Below are positions 33,126-43,929 of a DNA stretch of 64,000 bases, one piece after another. The position numbers were made by a program, and so were the translations under genes. Position 1 is the first letter of the stretch. Each line of letters opens with the position of its first letter. Source of the stretch: Gonocerus acuteangulatus (taxonomy: Eukaryota > Arthropoda > Insecta > Hemiptera > Coreidae); the NCBI GenBank assembly GCA_946811695.1, contig OX328123.1, positions 125,661,896-125,725,895 of the forward strand, given 5' to 3'. The notes beneath the pieces were generated by a model. It had not been told where the DNA came from. It was given only the letters and a program-made list of their open reading frames with translations, and did no database searches.

Positions 33126-33860
33126 AAAAAACAAATTCAAAGACCACCTAAAATAAAAACTTCAGGCTAGAATTTTGGTGCAAAATAGTCCTAGTGCAAA
33201 CACAAGGAAGGCATATTCTTTATCATTTTTAGTTTAATTCTTAGTTATTTACAAGCACGGATTTGAATTTTAAGTAATATTGAATAACCTATCCTCATCC
33301 TCCATTCCCGGTAACCCTCACCGTCGTCTTAAGCGCAAATGGCCTAGAGACCTATTGTGATCTAACTATGTAATGTAAATATGAAATGTGTAAATATTGT
33401 AAATAGCTACTTTAATGTAACCTGTATTAAAAGTTCAAGACAATATGTTTTGGCTAATGGGCCTTTTTTTCCTATCGGTCCAACAAGACATGTAATCAAT
33501 AACAAAATAATTATAAAAAATACTGGATGTATTGTATAATTTTCGAATAAAGATATATATAAAAAAAAAGTAATATTGTGTCCAAAATAAAGTAAACAAT
33601 ACATTCGAAACATTAATATTGTTTTTCTTTGATAAAAATAACTGGATGTGTACTAAAATAGGGGATGATTCCAGCCTAGATGTAATGTATGCTGTTTTGA
33701 CAATCCACAAATGATGGATCTGAGAAGGATTTGATGGGAGCATTGTTATTGGCTTATGCCATTTGTCTTCAGTTCATGTGCCGACAAAGCCTCGATCCAC
33801 CCTCCCTAAAGGGGTGGCTCTCCCTGACCCCACCGCCCTCCGAAAGGGGATGTTGATGAC

Positions 33861-33874
33861 GTTACCATAGTAAC
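33861..33874. promoter_or_regulatory. RFX X-box-like site
   Basis: GTTACCATAGTAAC fits the RFX consensus GTNRCC-N(0-3)-RGYAAC exactly. It lies in a GC-richer patch (33780-33910). No associated gene was identified, so function is speculative. Confidence 0.25.
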
Positions 33875-34052
33875 CCATGGTAGGGCATTGCCCTCGGATC
33901 GACTTGGCTCCTACTCAATATTTTTATTCTCTTCTGAATCATACCTCATGTTTGAGTCGTTAGGTCCGCTCATTCATTCAAAAATAATTCAAATTGGACA
34001 TTCTTTATTCACATATAACTACTACCAAATATAAGTGAAAGAGATAAGTGGG

Positions 34053-34195
34053 GAGTATACAGTGGTGGGGTCACCGATCTGGTCTCTTTTTTCATGTGAT
34101 TCTGCAGCGAAAAATAATGCTCATGTGTCCGAGCGTTCCGTCCATTCCTCCTTAGGAGCTGAGAAATAAAATAAAATATGTTGGAAATGTTTTAT
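34053..34195 (+). repeat. Interspersed repeat D, copy 1
   Basis: GGGGAGTATACAGTGGTGGG, GTCACCGATCTGG, GTGATTCT, GTTCCGTCCA, GGAGCTGAGAAATAAAATAA. The same words occur in reverse complement at 62388-62528. Unidentified family. Confidence 0.55.
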
Positions 34196-34780
34196 TTTAT
34201 ATGTAGGTAGAACCTTTGTATATTTTAACATCTGAGGAAAATGTAGTGTCATGCAGTAGGTGGATATAAAATTGCAGCATTGTCACATTTACATGTGTTT
34301 TATGAATTATGAAATTAAAATTTGTGTAAATAACCTTTCGAGGCTTCCTCTTAGAGAAGCAGGACTCGATATATTTCTGCGCAGTGACCTTTCCCTCCAG
34401 TCATCATAGGTAGTGATAACAAGTCACTTGCAGATATTTCTCACAATTTAAGCGTCCTCTGGACAATTGCTTGTCTATTGATGCCTATTTCCTTACGGCA
34501 AAACATTTGCATATTCATGTGCCCAGGAATATATCAACATAATTACCTTCCTTGAAGCCAGATGACGTTTCTCAAGCCATGTTCGGCGTAACAAACCAAC
34601 ACTTGCTCTGCATTCCCTCTTGCAACAATACCATTTGGATGGAGTGTTTTCTTCGAGCCGTAACTTCATGGGATTTCCTTTGCCGCAAACCTTTGTACTC
34701 GGGATGATCCTCTTGCTCTGTAGAGCATTGTCTTCAGTTCTGATGAGGCCACTTAACTAAATCATACTCATTAGGTTTGA

Positions 34781-34973
34781 GTCAAGCTAACTATAACAAA
34801 AGTCAAGGACTATAGTCAAGGAAACTATAACAAAAGTCAAGGACTATAGTCAAGGAAACTATAACAAAAGTCAAGGACTATAGTCAAGGAAACTATAACA
34901 AAAGTCAAGAACTATAGTCAAGGAAACTATAACAAAAGTCAAGGACTATAGTCAAGGAAACTATAACAAAAGT
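34781..34973. repeat. 34-bp tandem repeat, about 6 units
   Basis: The word ACTATAACAAAAG recurs at 34790, 34824, 34858, 34892, 34926 and 34960, exactly every 34 bp. Within each unit GTCAAGGACTATAGTCAAGG contains the palindrome ACTATAGT. Units are almost identical, with one G-to-A change (CAAGAACT), so the array is young. Confidence 0.95.
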
Positions 34974-34989
34974 AATAAATTTACCGGAT

Positions 34990-35024
34990 CATATGTATAG
35001 TTATTTAAAATAACTATACATATG
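34990..35024. repeat. Perfect 35-bp palindrome
   Basis: CATATGTATAGTTATTT, one A, then AAATAACTATACATATG: 17-bp perfect arms with a 1-base spacer. It lies 16 bp after the tandem array. Followed from 35025 to 35470 by sequence with no gene. Confidence 0.95.
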
Positions 35025-35471
35025 GAACTAGTATTTTTGTAGTGACTCAACTCAAAAATCGGTGTTTTTCAGTTATGTCTATGAAAGACATGGAAAATAT
35101 ATCTTTATCATCCATCAAAACTGTATGTCCCTAACTTCAGAGCTTGTACACCAGAAGGCACTTGTGTCATGCTATTCCCCCCCTACATAAGTAAGATTGA
35201 CACATTTTCAGCTGAGTTTTATTTTGAGTTGTGTCTCTTTAGAAATACTATTGGGATGTGTTATAGAGTCAACAGTATTTTATTTACATAATTAATTAAA
35301 ATTCTGAGTTAATTATAAAAGGATGTTAACATTTAAATAAGTTATTTAATTAAAATAATCACGATTACTGATAAAATCACTGTTACCACTTTTTCCGAAA
35401 TAGACCCAAATTTTTTCATTACTTATTTATTTATTTAAATGTTAACATCCATTATTATTAACTAAGAATTT

Positions 35472-35578
35472 TAGGACGGCGTATCTATAGGTTACCACTC
35501 TTTTCTGCCAGGATAGGGCTGATGCCTTTTCTTTTTTTTAAAGAGCTCAATCCTTAACACTCAAGGCTACCGGGTCCT
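35472..35578 (-). mobile_element. tRNA-derived SINE, family S2 copy 2 (decayed)
   Basis: TTAGGACGGCGTATCTATAG, GCCAGGATAGGGCTGATGCC, then CTCAATCCTTAACACTCAAG, GCTACCGGGTCCTC, collinear with copy 1 but shortened in the promoter region. Confidence 0.5.
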
Positions 35579-36427
35579 CAAAATCACTTATTTAACTTTA
35601 CTTATCTACTTCTTTCCTATGCACGGCGTGAGTAAGTAAACCGCCAACATTTTGTTTCTGTACCTCTTTATTTTAAATGTCTACTCTTCGCGTTTGGTAG
35701 ATCAAGACTTACATCTTAAGTCGCATTAACTCATCTTATTGTTATTGGGGAATTTAAACGTGTACCCTACTAACAAAATGCAAAACATGAGACTATTTTG
35801 AATTAGCATTATTGATGTGTTGCAAGTTAGAAACACCGCAATGCTGCTTTGATAAGTTTGATTTTTATTTGTACCCAGATTTGTTTCTAAATTACTTGAA
35901 AGTTGTTTCTTTCATTCATTCCAAATGGAATCATATTCTGTTATCAGGCTCGAATACTTGTTTTAATCACCCTCCGTGTGTACCTAAATGAAATGTCCGT
36001 TAGCACGATACCTAATACTATTTATTTTTTTAAAAATGGCTGCTTCTAATATTTGGTTCTATTTTTTGAATTTTATTTGAGTCCTTATTCCTTAGTATTC
36101 CTTGCATAGAGAATGACTTCTTGTTATATTGTTTGTTTGTTATAGGATTTTTGTTAACTTGAAATCCGTCAAAATCGTTTGACAAAGTGATTCATTTTCG
36201 AATTTTTTTATAGCTTGATTTTGAAGTTCAAAAATTTTGTTGCATTTTTAGGTTTTCTAATGTATTCCGTTTTCCCAAACTAAATCTGTAGGCATGCTTT
36301 TTGTTGGAATTCTTGTAGGATCTGAATTGGTTTTAAGGGTGAGCTAAAATCCCAAGTTTATGTTATAATGTTACATGTTTACAGTTATTTCTTTCTTTCA
36401 ATTTTAATGTCCACTTGTACATTCTCA

Positions 36428-36592
36428 GGACGGGTTATCTACTGGTTAGCCCCCTTTTTCAGCAAGGATAACGCAACTTCCTTTTTTTGTGGGTAAGAAA
36501 AGTCATTTACTCTTGTGGAAATTGATCCGGCGGCCTTAAGACACAGAGTACTCGCACCTTAGCATTCACGGCCATCTGGTTTCTTTTTTACA
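36428..36592 (-). mobile_element. tRNA-derived SINE, family S2 copy 3
   Basis: CAGGACGGGTTATCTACTGG, CAGCAAGGATAACGC, AATTGATCCGGCGGCC (degenerate B box), GCATTCACGGCCATCTGGTT. Collinear with copy 1. The segments 35579-36427 and 36593-37300 contain nothing recognised except a decayed family A-like GAACTGCGTCATCTTAGCTC at 37168. Confidence 0.55.
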
Positions 36593-37300
36593 GTTATAAT
36601 TTAATGAAATGTTTCCAGCTCAGTACCTACCAACCTTGGTTTTTTAAGGATTTTCCCTCTCCGGCTATGATTAAACTTACAGACAACCTTCTAATAATTT
36701 ATCAAAGGCTTTTTGAACTGAGAAACTATAAGACAATCAATAGTCTGCCGATGGCCTTGGCGTGTCGTCCTCCATTTAGCGAATTTTATTTCCGTCTCCA
36801 TTGAACTGTTCTGGTTCTGTCAGTTGGTGGGATGTATTTATAAGACCAATAACTTCAATCTCATCAGTAAGAAGGAGTCTCTTCGTTTCTACGAAAATTT
36901 ATAGTGTCAATTAATTTATAACAGCATCACTCGTTGATAATTGAGACATCCATTTATTGACTTGAAAATAATGATGCAAAAGTTAGATACGAATACAGTA
37001 GTTAAGGCAAGAAAACATCTTTAGTTTCGCTTCTATCCAGGGTTGTTAATTTTTTTATGGTATAATTATTTACGGATTTTCTTATAACCAGCAAAATATG
37101 AGTGGTTCTCTATTGATTTGCCGTTCCATAATTCATCATTAGTAAAAATAAATAAAGACAGAAGCGAACTGCGTCATCTTAGCTCGCTTCCCCTTAATCA
37201 TCTTGAATCGTCTAGTGTAACTTTTAATATTTTATTAAATAGTCTGTCTACTATTTGTTTTGAAAATCCTAAGTGGTAAACTCACTTTTCGCTAAAAAAA

Positions 37301-38242
37301 AGTCCGACTCGCAGGAAATGCATCATCTTAGCACAATTCCGTTCTTAATCCTAATGTTATTGGGAAAGGTTGAAATAGAAACAGTTATAATTTTGGTTAG
37401 ACCTTTCATGAAATAATGTATGACCTCAAATAGGTCCGCCCAGACCTTTACCTGACAGAAAAAGGGTCAGGCAGCACCCTTCATCCACTCCTAGAGATAC
37501 TAATCTTACTGTTCAATGATTTGCAAAATATCAAAATGTTTACATGTTCTTGTACTCTTCTACTATAGTACTAATTATACAAATAATTTCAATAAAAAAA
37601 AAACAACCATCAACTACAAAAACCCGTTTAAAAGAACAAAACAAACACTTTTGAAGTTTTAAGCACTTATTTCTCAGATTGAAATCGCCTAATCGAAAAT
37701 TGCTTCAGAGTCTTTTTTGTAGAGCATTTCCTAAGCTTTTGAATGGTTACCTTCCGCTTACCAAGATTCCCAACCGTTTTCGAGACATTAAGGAAAATAT
37801 ACGAAGTTCCCAAAACTTTTCTAAGTTTCCCAAAATAAAATATTTTATTCTAATCCTGCCTTAACTCCGAACGTAACCAAAATTAAAATATCTTTGTTTA
37901 CATGAATTTCAAACATGCAGAAAATATTTTAAATGAATCACATGATTCAGTACCCAAACCAAAAACTTGATTCAACAAGTATTTTTCCACTTTTCTCAAA
38001 AACGGTTAAAGCTATCGCCTTAAAAATGGTTTCATTAGTTTTTATAGGCCTATAAAACGAGTACTTGCAAGCATATGAAGTAAGCATAGCGATTTTTTTC
38101 GCTCGAATTTCCCTCCAAAAACTATGTTCTCGAGGATGGATTCTGCTGGTTAACGAACTTGACCTTTAAAATTAGACGAAAGATTTTGGTACCAAATTTC
38201 ATCAAAATCGGACCATTATTGAGACCAGGAAAGAGCGAACAG

Positions 38243-38312
<70 letters not shown>

Positions 38313-38651
38313 GGGCGAGGTTTGCTCAGTGGTAGAGCACTGGACTAATAAGCTGGAGTCCTGAGTTCAAATCCCGAACAAGCACTAAAGGTTTTTTCTT
38401 CTAGTGTTTTCGTTCATGGGTTGAATTCGGCCTCCCTGACCGTCCCTAGGCCAACCCAGCCTTTAATTAATTTAATAATGGGTACCATGGGTGCTAATGA
38501 CTCTAGCAGTCGAAGCAGCCAAGGGGAAAATCATGCGGACGGAGCATAGTACTGACCACACTATCTCCATAGAGTGCCGAATGGTCATGAATCAGATACC
38601 TCTATAGTATCTGCCCCTCAGGGCCCTCGTGGCCTGTTACGTGACTTATAT

Positions 38652-38732
<81 letters not shown>

Positions 38733-38850
38733 TTGAACCACCGTTATTTTCGTTCTCTAGGAGTTCTGAAACATAACATTTTCTAGTTGGCCGGATTGTT
38801 TCATGAGGTCAACCTTATAAGTTGGGTTCCTCCCTATGAAGGGAAAAGTA
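37301..38850 (+). mobile_element. Family A, near full-length copy carrying a nested SINE
   Basis: Starts AAAGTCCGACTCGCAGGAAA, ATCTTAGCACAATTCCGTTC. It has one internal module, GTTAACGAACTTGACCTT and GACCAGGAAAGAGCGAACAG, then (TA)n at 38247-38310. A foreign SINE occupies 38311-38645. The (TA)n resumes (38645-38728), followed by AATTTGAACCACCG and a decayed hairpin end GGTTCCTCCCTATGAAGGG. Without the SINE it is about 1.2 kb, a useful reference copy. Confidence 0.7.
38311..38645 (+). mobile_element. tRNA-derived SINE, family S1
   Basis: Head 38311-38384 keeps a D-arm/A box GCTCAGTGGTAGAGC, an anticodon-loop-like CTAATAA (as in tRNA-Ile AAU) and the B box GAGTTCAAATCCC (38363-38375). A body of about 260 bp follows (GGCCTCCCTGACCGTCCCTA, GGCCCTCGTGGCCTGTTACG). 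It is flanked on both sides by (TA)n from a family A element, so insertion was into the microsatellite. The acceptor-stem ends do not pair well, so it is not a functional tRNA gene. Confidence 0.75.
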
Positions 38851-38929
38851 AATTACCTTTAAAAAGTAAATACCTAGTAAAATAACATCTCCCAGAAAAG
38901 CTTCATTTAAACATAAGTCCTCCCCAAAT

Positions 38930-39140
38930 AATATTTTGTTTCATTTAAAAGGTCAATTTCATTAAAGAGCTGAATACGCCCGCCGGAACATCGTTTTTTC
39001 AGAGAAATTCGTGCGAAACAATTGTAGCTGTAACGTTTTTGTGATAACATACTTCTGGGAAGGCTTTCTATATGAATCCTGACGAGGGAAATCGGATGAA
39101 CCCATTGTAAAGCGATATGCAGCACCGGCTTCGAGAAAAG
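38930..39140 (-). mobile_element. Family A middle fragment, reverse, diverged
   Basis: TTTAAAAGGTCAATTTCATT, ATACGCCCGCCGGAACATCG, AATTCGTGCGAAACAATTGT and a decayed TATGCAGCACCGGCTTCGAG follow family A order in reverse. No ends remain. Confidence 0.45.
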
Positions 39141-39289
39141 TTTACAATATCCTTGTAAATTTTTATTTTGGCCACTCAATAAAGACGAATTGAGTTGATA
39201 ATATTACAGGAATAACTAAAGTTTTGTAACATGAAATACATTTTTATATGGAGGTGTTCTCCAAAATAAGAAGAATAAGTTGTTGTAGG

Positions 39290-39332
39290 AAATCCCCTGA
39301 AGAGGTGCAGTGTGACAGCACGAAACGTGTCG

Positions 39333-39412
<80 letters not shown>
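39290..39412. repeat. GAAACGTGTCGGGCA repeat end plus (TA)n
   Basis: CCCCTGAAGAGGTGCAG and CACGAAACGTGTCGGGCA directly precede a (TA)n tract (39336-39412). Same junction, reversed, as at 25400. Confidence 0.6.
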
Positions 39413-39414
<2 letters not shown>

Positions 39415-39609
39415 ACTTGAATGAAAGTGAAATAATTATATATCTAGTGGCTAAAGCTTCCACTCAAAGTCCCTAGTTACCAGTATGTACTGGTTACTCT
39501 ATCACTAAAGTTTCAAATTTTCAGATGTTTCGATCATCTACTAAACTAAGTAAAAGATTGATAAGTACCACTGCCAAAGATACGTAAATGTTCGATAATA
39601 ACGCTTATC

Positions 39610-39799
39610 GCCAACAGCCATACCCACGTTGAATGCACCGGTTTCCGTAGATCACCGAAGTTAAGCAACGTCGGGCGTGGTCAGTACCTGAATGGGTGAC
39701 CGACCACGCGCTGTTGGCATCATAAAAAGGTGGCAACCTATAGACAGCCAGGCGTTAATAGCCCAACTGTTGATATGCCGTTAAACATACAAAAAAAAA
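39610..39799 (+). mobile_element. 5S rRNA-derived SINE, copy 3
   Basis: The 5S part is 39610-39718 with the same internal shortening (GGGTGACCGACCACGCGCTG). The body has GGTGGCAACC, GCCAGGCGTTAATAGCCC and GTTGATATGCCGTTAAAC, then a short A run. The 15-bp duplication ATAATAACGCTTATC is perfect (39595-39609 and 39800-39814). Confidence 0.92.
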
Positions 39800-39814
39800 A
39801 TAATAACGCTTATC

Positions 39815-40385
39815 TTTATCAAAAGTACTTTATAAAAAAATACTTTCTTTCTGCTATAAACTCAATTTTATAAATGATTTCGGGGAAAAGAACTAAATAG
39901 TGAAAAAGTTCGAACACCTAATACCTGGCTATGAATGAAAGGCAGTGTGAAAGTACAGTAGCCTATATTGACAGGATAACTGGCCTGGACGGGATGGTGA
40001 TGAGAGAAGAGAGGACAGTGTCGAGCGTGGAGTCTAGTAGAGAAGACTGGGGCTAGGATTTTTCTTCTTTTTTTTTTTCTTTTTTTTTGGGGGGGGGGGG
40101 TGAAATGAACCACATGGGTCATGGTCACCGTTAAAGGAGAAAGAAAAAAAAAACTTTATGGATGGATTTTATTTGAATATTATGAATTGAATTTATTGAA
40201 ATATGCGTTTATTATGGATTAAGAGAATTTTGAAGAAATTATAATTAGTATTTTATATCGACTAAGATTACCACTCTCACGTGAGGCGAGGCAGCTTCAC
40301 AAGGCTGCTCGTATACTTTGATACAATTACATATATTGTGGAGCGGTCCGGAGAGGATCTATAGCCTCCTAAATTAATGCATGAT
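39815..40385. other. No gene recognised
   Basis: Includes poly-T and poly-G runs near 40067-40100. The part next to 40391 may be the 3' untranslated region of the adjacent LINE. Confidence 0.4.
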
Positions 40386-40390
40386 GTTTG

Positions 40391-42190
40391 TTATATTTTA
40401 TTAAATAGTCCGGTTTCCTTCATAAAATTGATTAATTTAGTTATTGCAGTTTTGGTATCACCCAATGTTTCATATAATGTCCCTGAAATATCGTGATGAG
40501 TTCTTCTTTCAAGTTCATAATTTCCACACTCCGTCAGTATGTGCTTAACACTTAATACTGTTCCACAGGTGATGCACAAAGTTGGAGGATCTTTTGTTAT
40601 TAAGTGTGAGTGTGTAAGCCTCGTGTGTCCGATTCTGAGGCGTGTAAGAACTACCTCTTCCCTTCTAGCCGCACGTATTGAAGTGTCCCAGGTAGCTGTA
40701 GATGCTTTGATTTCTCTTAGCTTGTTTTCTCTAATTTTCCGCCATTCCCCATCCCAGGTAGAGCGAACTTTCTTCTTCATCGAGCAAATTAAATCCTTCC
40801 TAGGTACATGATTTATAATCGAACCTTCTTTAATAGTTTTACCGCAATGACCTGGTATCCATGTGAATATAACTTGTGTATTATTTTTCTGCAAATTATC
40901 TATGGTAGTTCGAAGTTCAACTATGAATGGATGTGTGGAAGCCAGCTTAGGTATTGACAATAATGTTGAAAGAGAGTCAGAGAATACATAAAGTTTTGTA
41001 CCGTTTGGAATAATGATATTGTATTTAGTGATTTAAGAATGGCGAGCAACTCAGCAGAATAGATGGAGCATTCATGGTTTAATGAAAATTGATTAATTAT
41101 TGAATCGCAAACTACAGCTGCTCCTACACCATCTTCGGGTTTAGAGCCATCAGTATAAACCTGACTAGCTAGTGGAATTTCTTCCGTAATTTTATTAAAT
41201 TCTGAGATAAATATGAGCGGGATGGTGTCTCTTTTTAAATATTTAGTCAGTTTTATGTTTATTAAAGGAACGGACAGTGTCCAGGGAGGTTTGGTGTAAT
41301 TAGTCTCTCTAAGAATAAGATTCTTGTCTATGCTGTGATCGTTAGAAAATTCTGTAGCTCTATGATAGAATGATTTCCTACAGTTGTTATGATTTTGTGG
41401 AAGAAAGTTGTCCAAAATAATTTGAAGTGGATGAGAATAAGAGGCAAAAAGAGAAATGTAATAACTAAGTGTTACTTGTTTTCTTCTAAATTGAAGTGGA
41501 GGCTCTCCGGACTCGGCGCATATACTCACCACAGGACTTGATCGAAAGGCTCCAGTAGCGATTCTTAGTCCAAGATAATGTACTGAGTCTAACATTTCAA
41601 GAGTTTTCTGAGATGCAGATCCATAGGCCGTACATCCATAATCCAGCTTTGATCTAATGAGGCTACGATAGAGCATGGCATGCTTGTTCTATCTGCTCCC
41701 CACGAGGTATTTGCTAGGACTTTGAGCATGTTCATGGCACGAAGACACTTGGCTTTTATTTCTTTTATGTGGTGGACCCAGCTCAGATGACTATCAAATA
41801 TTAGACCCAAGTATAATGTATGGTTTGCATAAATTATTCGCTCATTGTTTATGTACAATGCTGGTGGATTTTCAACCTTTCGAGAACTGAAAAGAATGGC
41901 AGTGGTTTTGTTTAAGGCTACTGTGAAACCATGATTATTAAACCAATTTCCTATTGAATCCAATGAATATTGGATGTGATTCTGTATCCTACCAGGATTC
42001 TTATCGGCACAATATATCACTAGGTCATCGGCAAATAACATGGCCCTTGTAGGGAAGACTAATTGTTCGTGAACTTTACTTATTGTCAAAGTAAATAGAA
42101 AAGGACTAATAACACTTCCCTGGGGGACTCCATTTTTTTGTATAAATTCATTGGAAATGGTGAAGCTAGGATTTTCCCCAGCCTGAATAG
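40391..42190 (-). pseudogene. 5'-truncated, frameshifted I/Jockey-group LINE ORF2
   Basis: Three overlapping frames give one protein read from high to low coordinates. The piece ending near 41589 holds the reverse transcriptase core after NGVPQGSVISPFLF, including FADDLVIY, the catalytic box. The next piece has SLIRSKLDYGCTAYGSAS and an RNase H start QVYTDGSKPEDGVGAA with SIYSAELLAILKSL. The last has FTWIPGHCG and a C-terminal CITCGTVLSVKHILTEC (CX2CX7HX4C), ending GLFNKI. Endonuclease and the N-terminal RT are absent (5' truncation). It is related to the intact LINE at 43930 but clearly a different lineage. The upstream edge abuts mariner sequence. Confidence 0.85.
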
Positions 42191-42210
42191 GCAGGTAGGA
42201 TTAGGAAATC

Positions 42211-42546
42211 GTGCGAAATCTAAAATTTCGTAGGGGGGATGAATCGCTCATAGACGAACCTCAAATTGGAAGTCCGGAAGTTGTAGATGACTATGCCCTG
42301 ACAGAAATCATTGAGTCAGATCCACGACAAACTTGCTCTGAAATCGCTGGACAACTTAAACTTTCCGAGTCAACTAGCAGAAATCTCCTACATCGAATTG
42401 GTAAGACCAAAAAACTTGATAAGTGGGTGCCCCATAAACTGACCGACCGCAAGATCACAAGGGACAAACTCTTACCGGTTTGCTGGGAAAATCTACCTCA
42501 CCCACCATATTCCCCTGATTGGTCACGATCTGATTACTATCTGTTC
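42211..42546 (+). pseudogene. Mariner transposase, catalytic core deleted
   Basis: The frame has KFRRGDESLIDEPQIGSPEV, DPRQTCSEIAGQLKLSES and KKLDKWVPHKLTDRKITRDK, the mariner N-terminal helix-turn-helix region including the WVPHEL motif. It then jumps directly to LPHPPYSPDWSRSDYYLFRA, the block holding the last aspartate of the D,D34D triad. The first two catalytic aspartates are missing, so this is an internally deleted copy. No terminal repeats were identified. It ends abruptly in a family A hairpin end at 42547. Confidence 0.8.
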
Positions 42547-42623
42547 AGAGCTTCCGGATTGCGTGATGAGGTCAACCGCATAACCGGGTTTCCTCCTTAT
42601 GGAGGGAAGGAGGAACCGCGCTA
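42547..42623 (+). mobile_element. Family A hairpin end only
   Basis: GAGCTTCCGGATTGCGTGAT, GAGGTCAACCGCATAACCGG, then a hairpin TTTCCTCCTTATGGAGGGAA and GGAGGAACCGCGCTAA. It interrupts the mariner fragment. From 42624 to 43650 no gene is recognisable. Confidence 0.7.
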
Positions 42624-43645
42624 AAAGGAAATTCCGGTTCATCAAAAGAATGGTTCCTTCGAGACTATTCATGCATGTGTTGAACAAGTTTTAAATTTTG
42701 TTAACCACACGAATTCTTCTACTGGAATACTGATTTTATGGAAATTTTGTGTGAAATCAATCGTAGCGCTCATGATTTTGCTTTAATAGACTTCCAGGTA
42801 ATAAATTGGTGGGACCAAGGACCGTGATGGAAGTGCACAGTAAGGAAGGCCATAGGTCACAATGACCTGGCTGGGGAGTAAACGTTTCCAGATACACTCC
42901 TCTTTGGTACTTTCTTGTGGGTACTGGAACCGAACAAATCCTAGGCCTTCCCTTGAAACATTTTCGAGGGAATCAAAAGAATCTAGAAGTTCCAAACGTT
43001 TAGGCGATTTTTATGTTTTAATATGTACCACATTAAACCGTTAAATATCGAAAAAGGAATCTTGTCGGAGACAGTAGTCCTTGAAGTTTCAAAGGTGCAG
43101 GTGTTTCCAGCGTTCAATGATGTTATCAGTTTTCCAGTTGGGTTTTAGAAGTTCTTAGCTGCTAAATGAGTCTTTTAATATAATTTTGCGTCAAACATAA
43201 GGATTGCTAATTCTGGCCAGTGTTCATGAATTCTAAATATTACATTTACCTAGCTTGGTTGATGATCATAAATTGTATAGATTTACGGCTTCTGACTATA
43301 TAGCTCTTCCCTTGACGCCATCGTTCTTTACAATCAATTATAAAACAGAATACTGTTGTATAATTCCCCCCACAGTTCCTATCTGAATTCTCTAAAGACT
43401 TGTGATCCTATTTCAGAACCAAATCCAACTCCTGGAATTAGATAGATAATTTTTTTTTATTTTTTTTTTTTTATTATCAAGACTCTCATAACGCAGATGA
43501 TTCGCTTGATAATTACAAATGTGTTCTTATAATTAAACAGTTGTTACAATTTCTTATTGATATTTCATATAAAGTAAAAACATTAATTAACAATAAAAGT
43601 ATTTTACAAATTATTATAACAGTTATAAGTATGCACACTTATAAC

Positions 43646-43650
<5 letters not shown>

Positions 43651-43691
<41 letters not shown>

Positions 43692-43711
43692 ATATATATA
43701 TATATATATAT
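43651..43711. repeat. (TA)n microsatellite
   Basis: About 60 bp of TA with single interruptions. It lies just beyond the 3' side of the intact LINE, whose tail could not be separated from this AT-rich sequence. Confidence 0.9.
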
Positions 43712-43929
43712 TATATACATGTATATATATTAAACATTTATATACATTGCTTTTATACACTATGTGTAATTCATGTTATACACATGTACATACATACGTA
43801 TTCATACACTCACGCATATAAATCACGATTAAGTGAAAATAAAATTAATTTAAAATAACAAATAATTATAATGAAGATTATCTTTTCTCCAATGCTACCA
43901 GATATCAGAAGCAACTTTAGAGTCTAAAA

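Noticed and set aside
34781..34973. CRISPR-like array
   Set aside because: Units are contiguous 34-bp tandem repeats without variable spacers, and the genome is eukaryotic.
38311..38384. A functional tRNA-Ile gene
   Set aside because: Acceptor-stem halves do not pair, and a SINE body follows directly.
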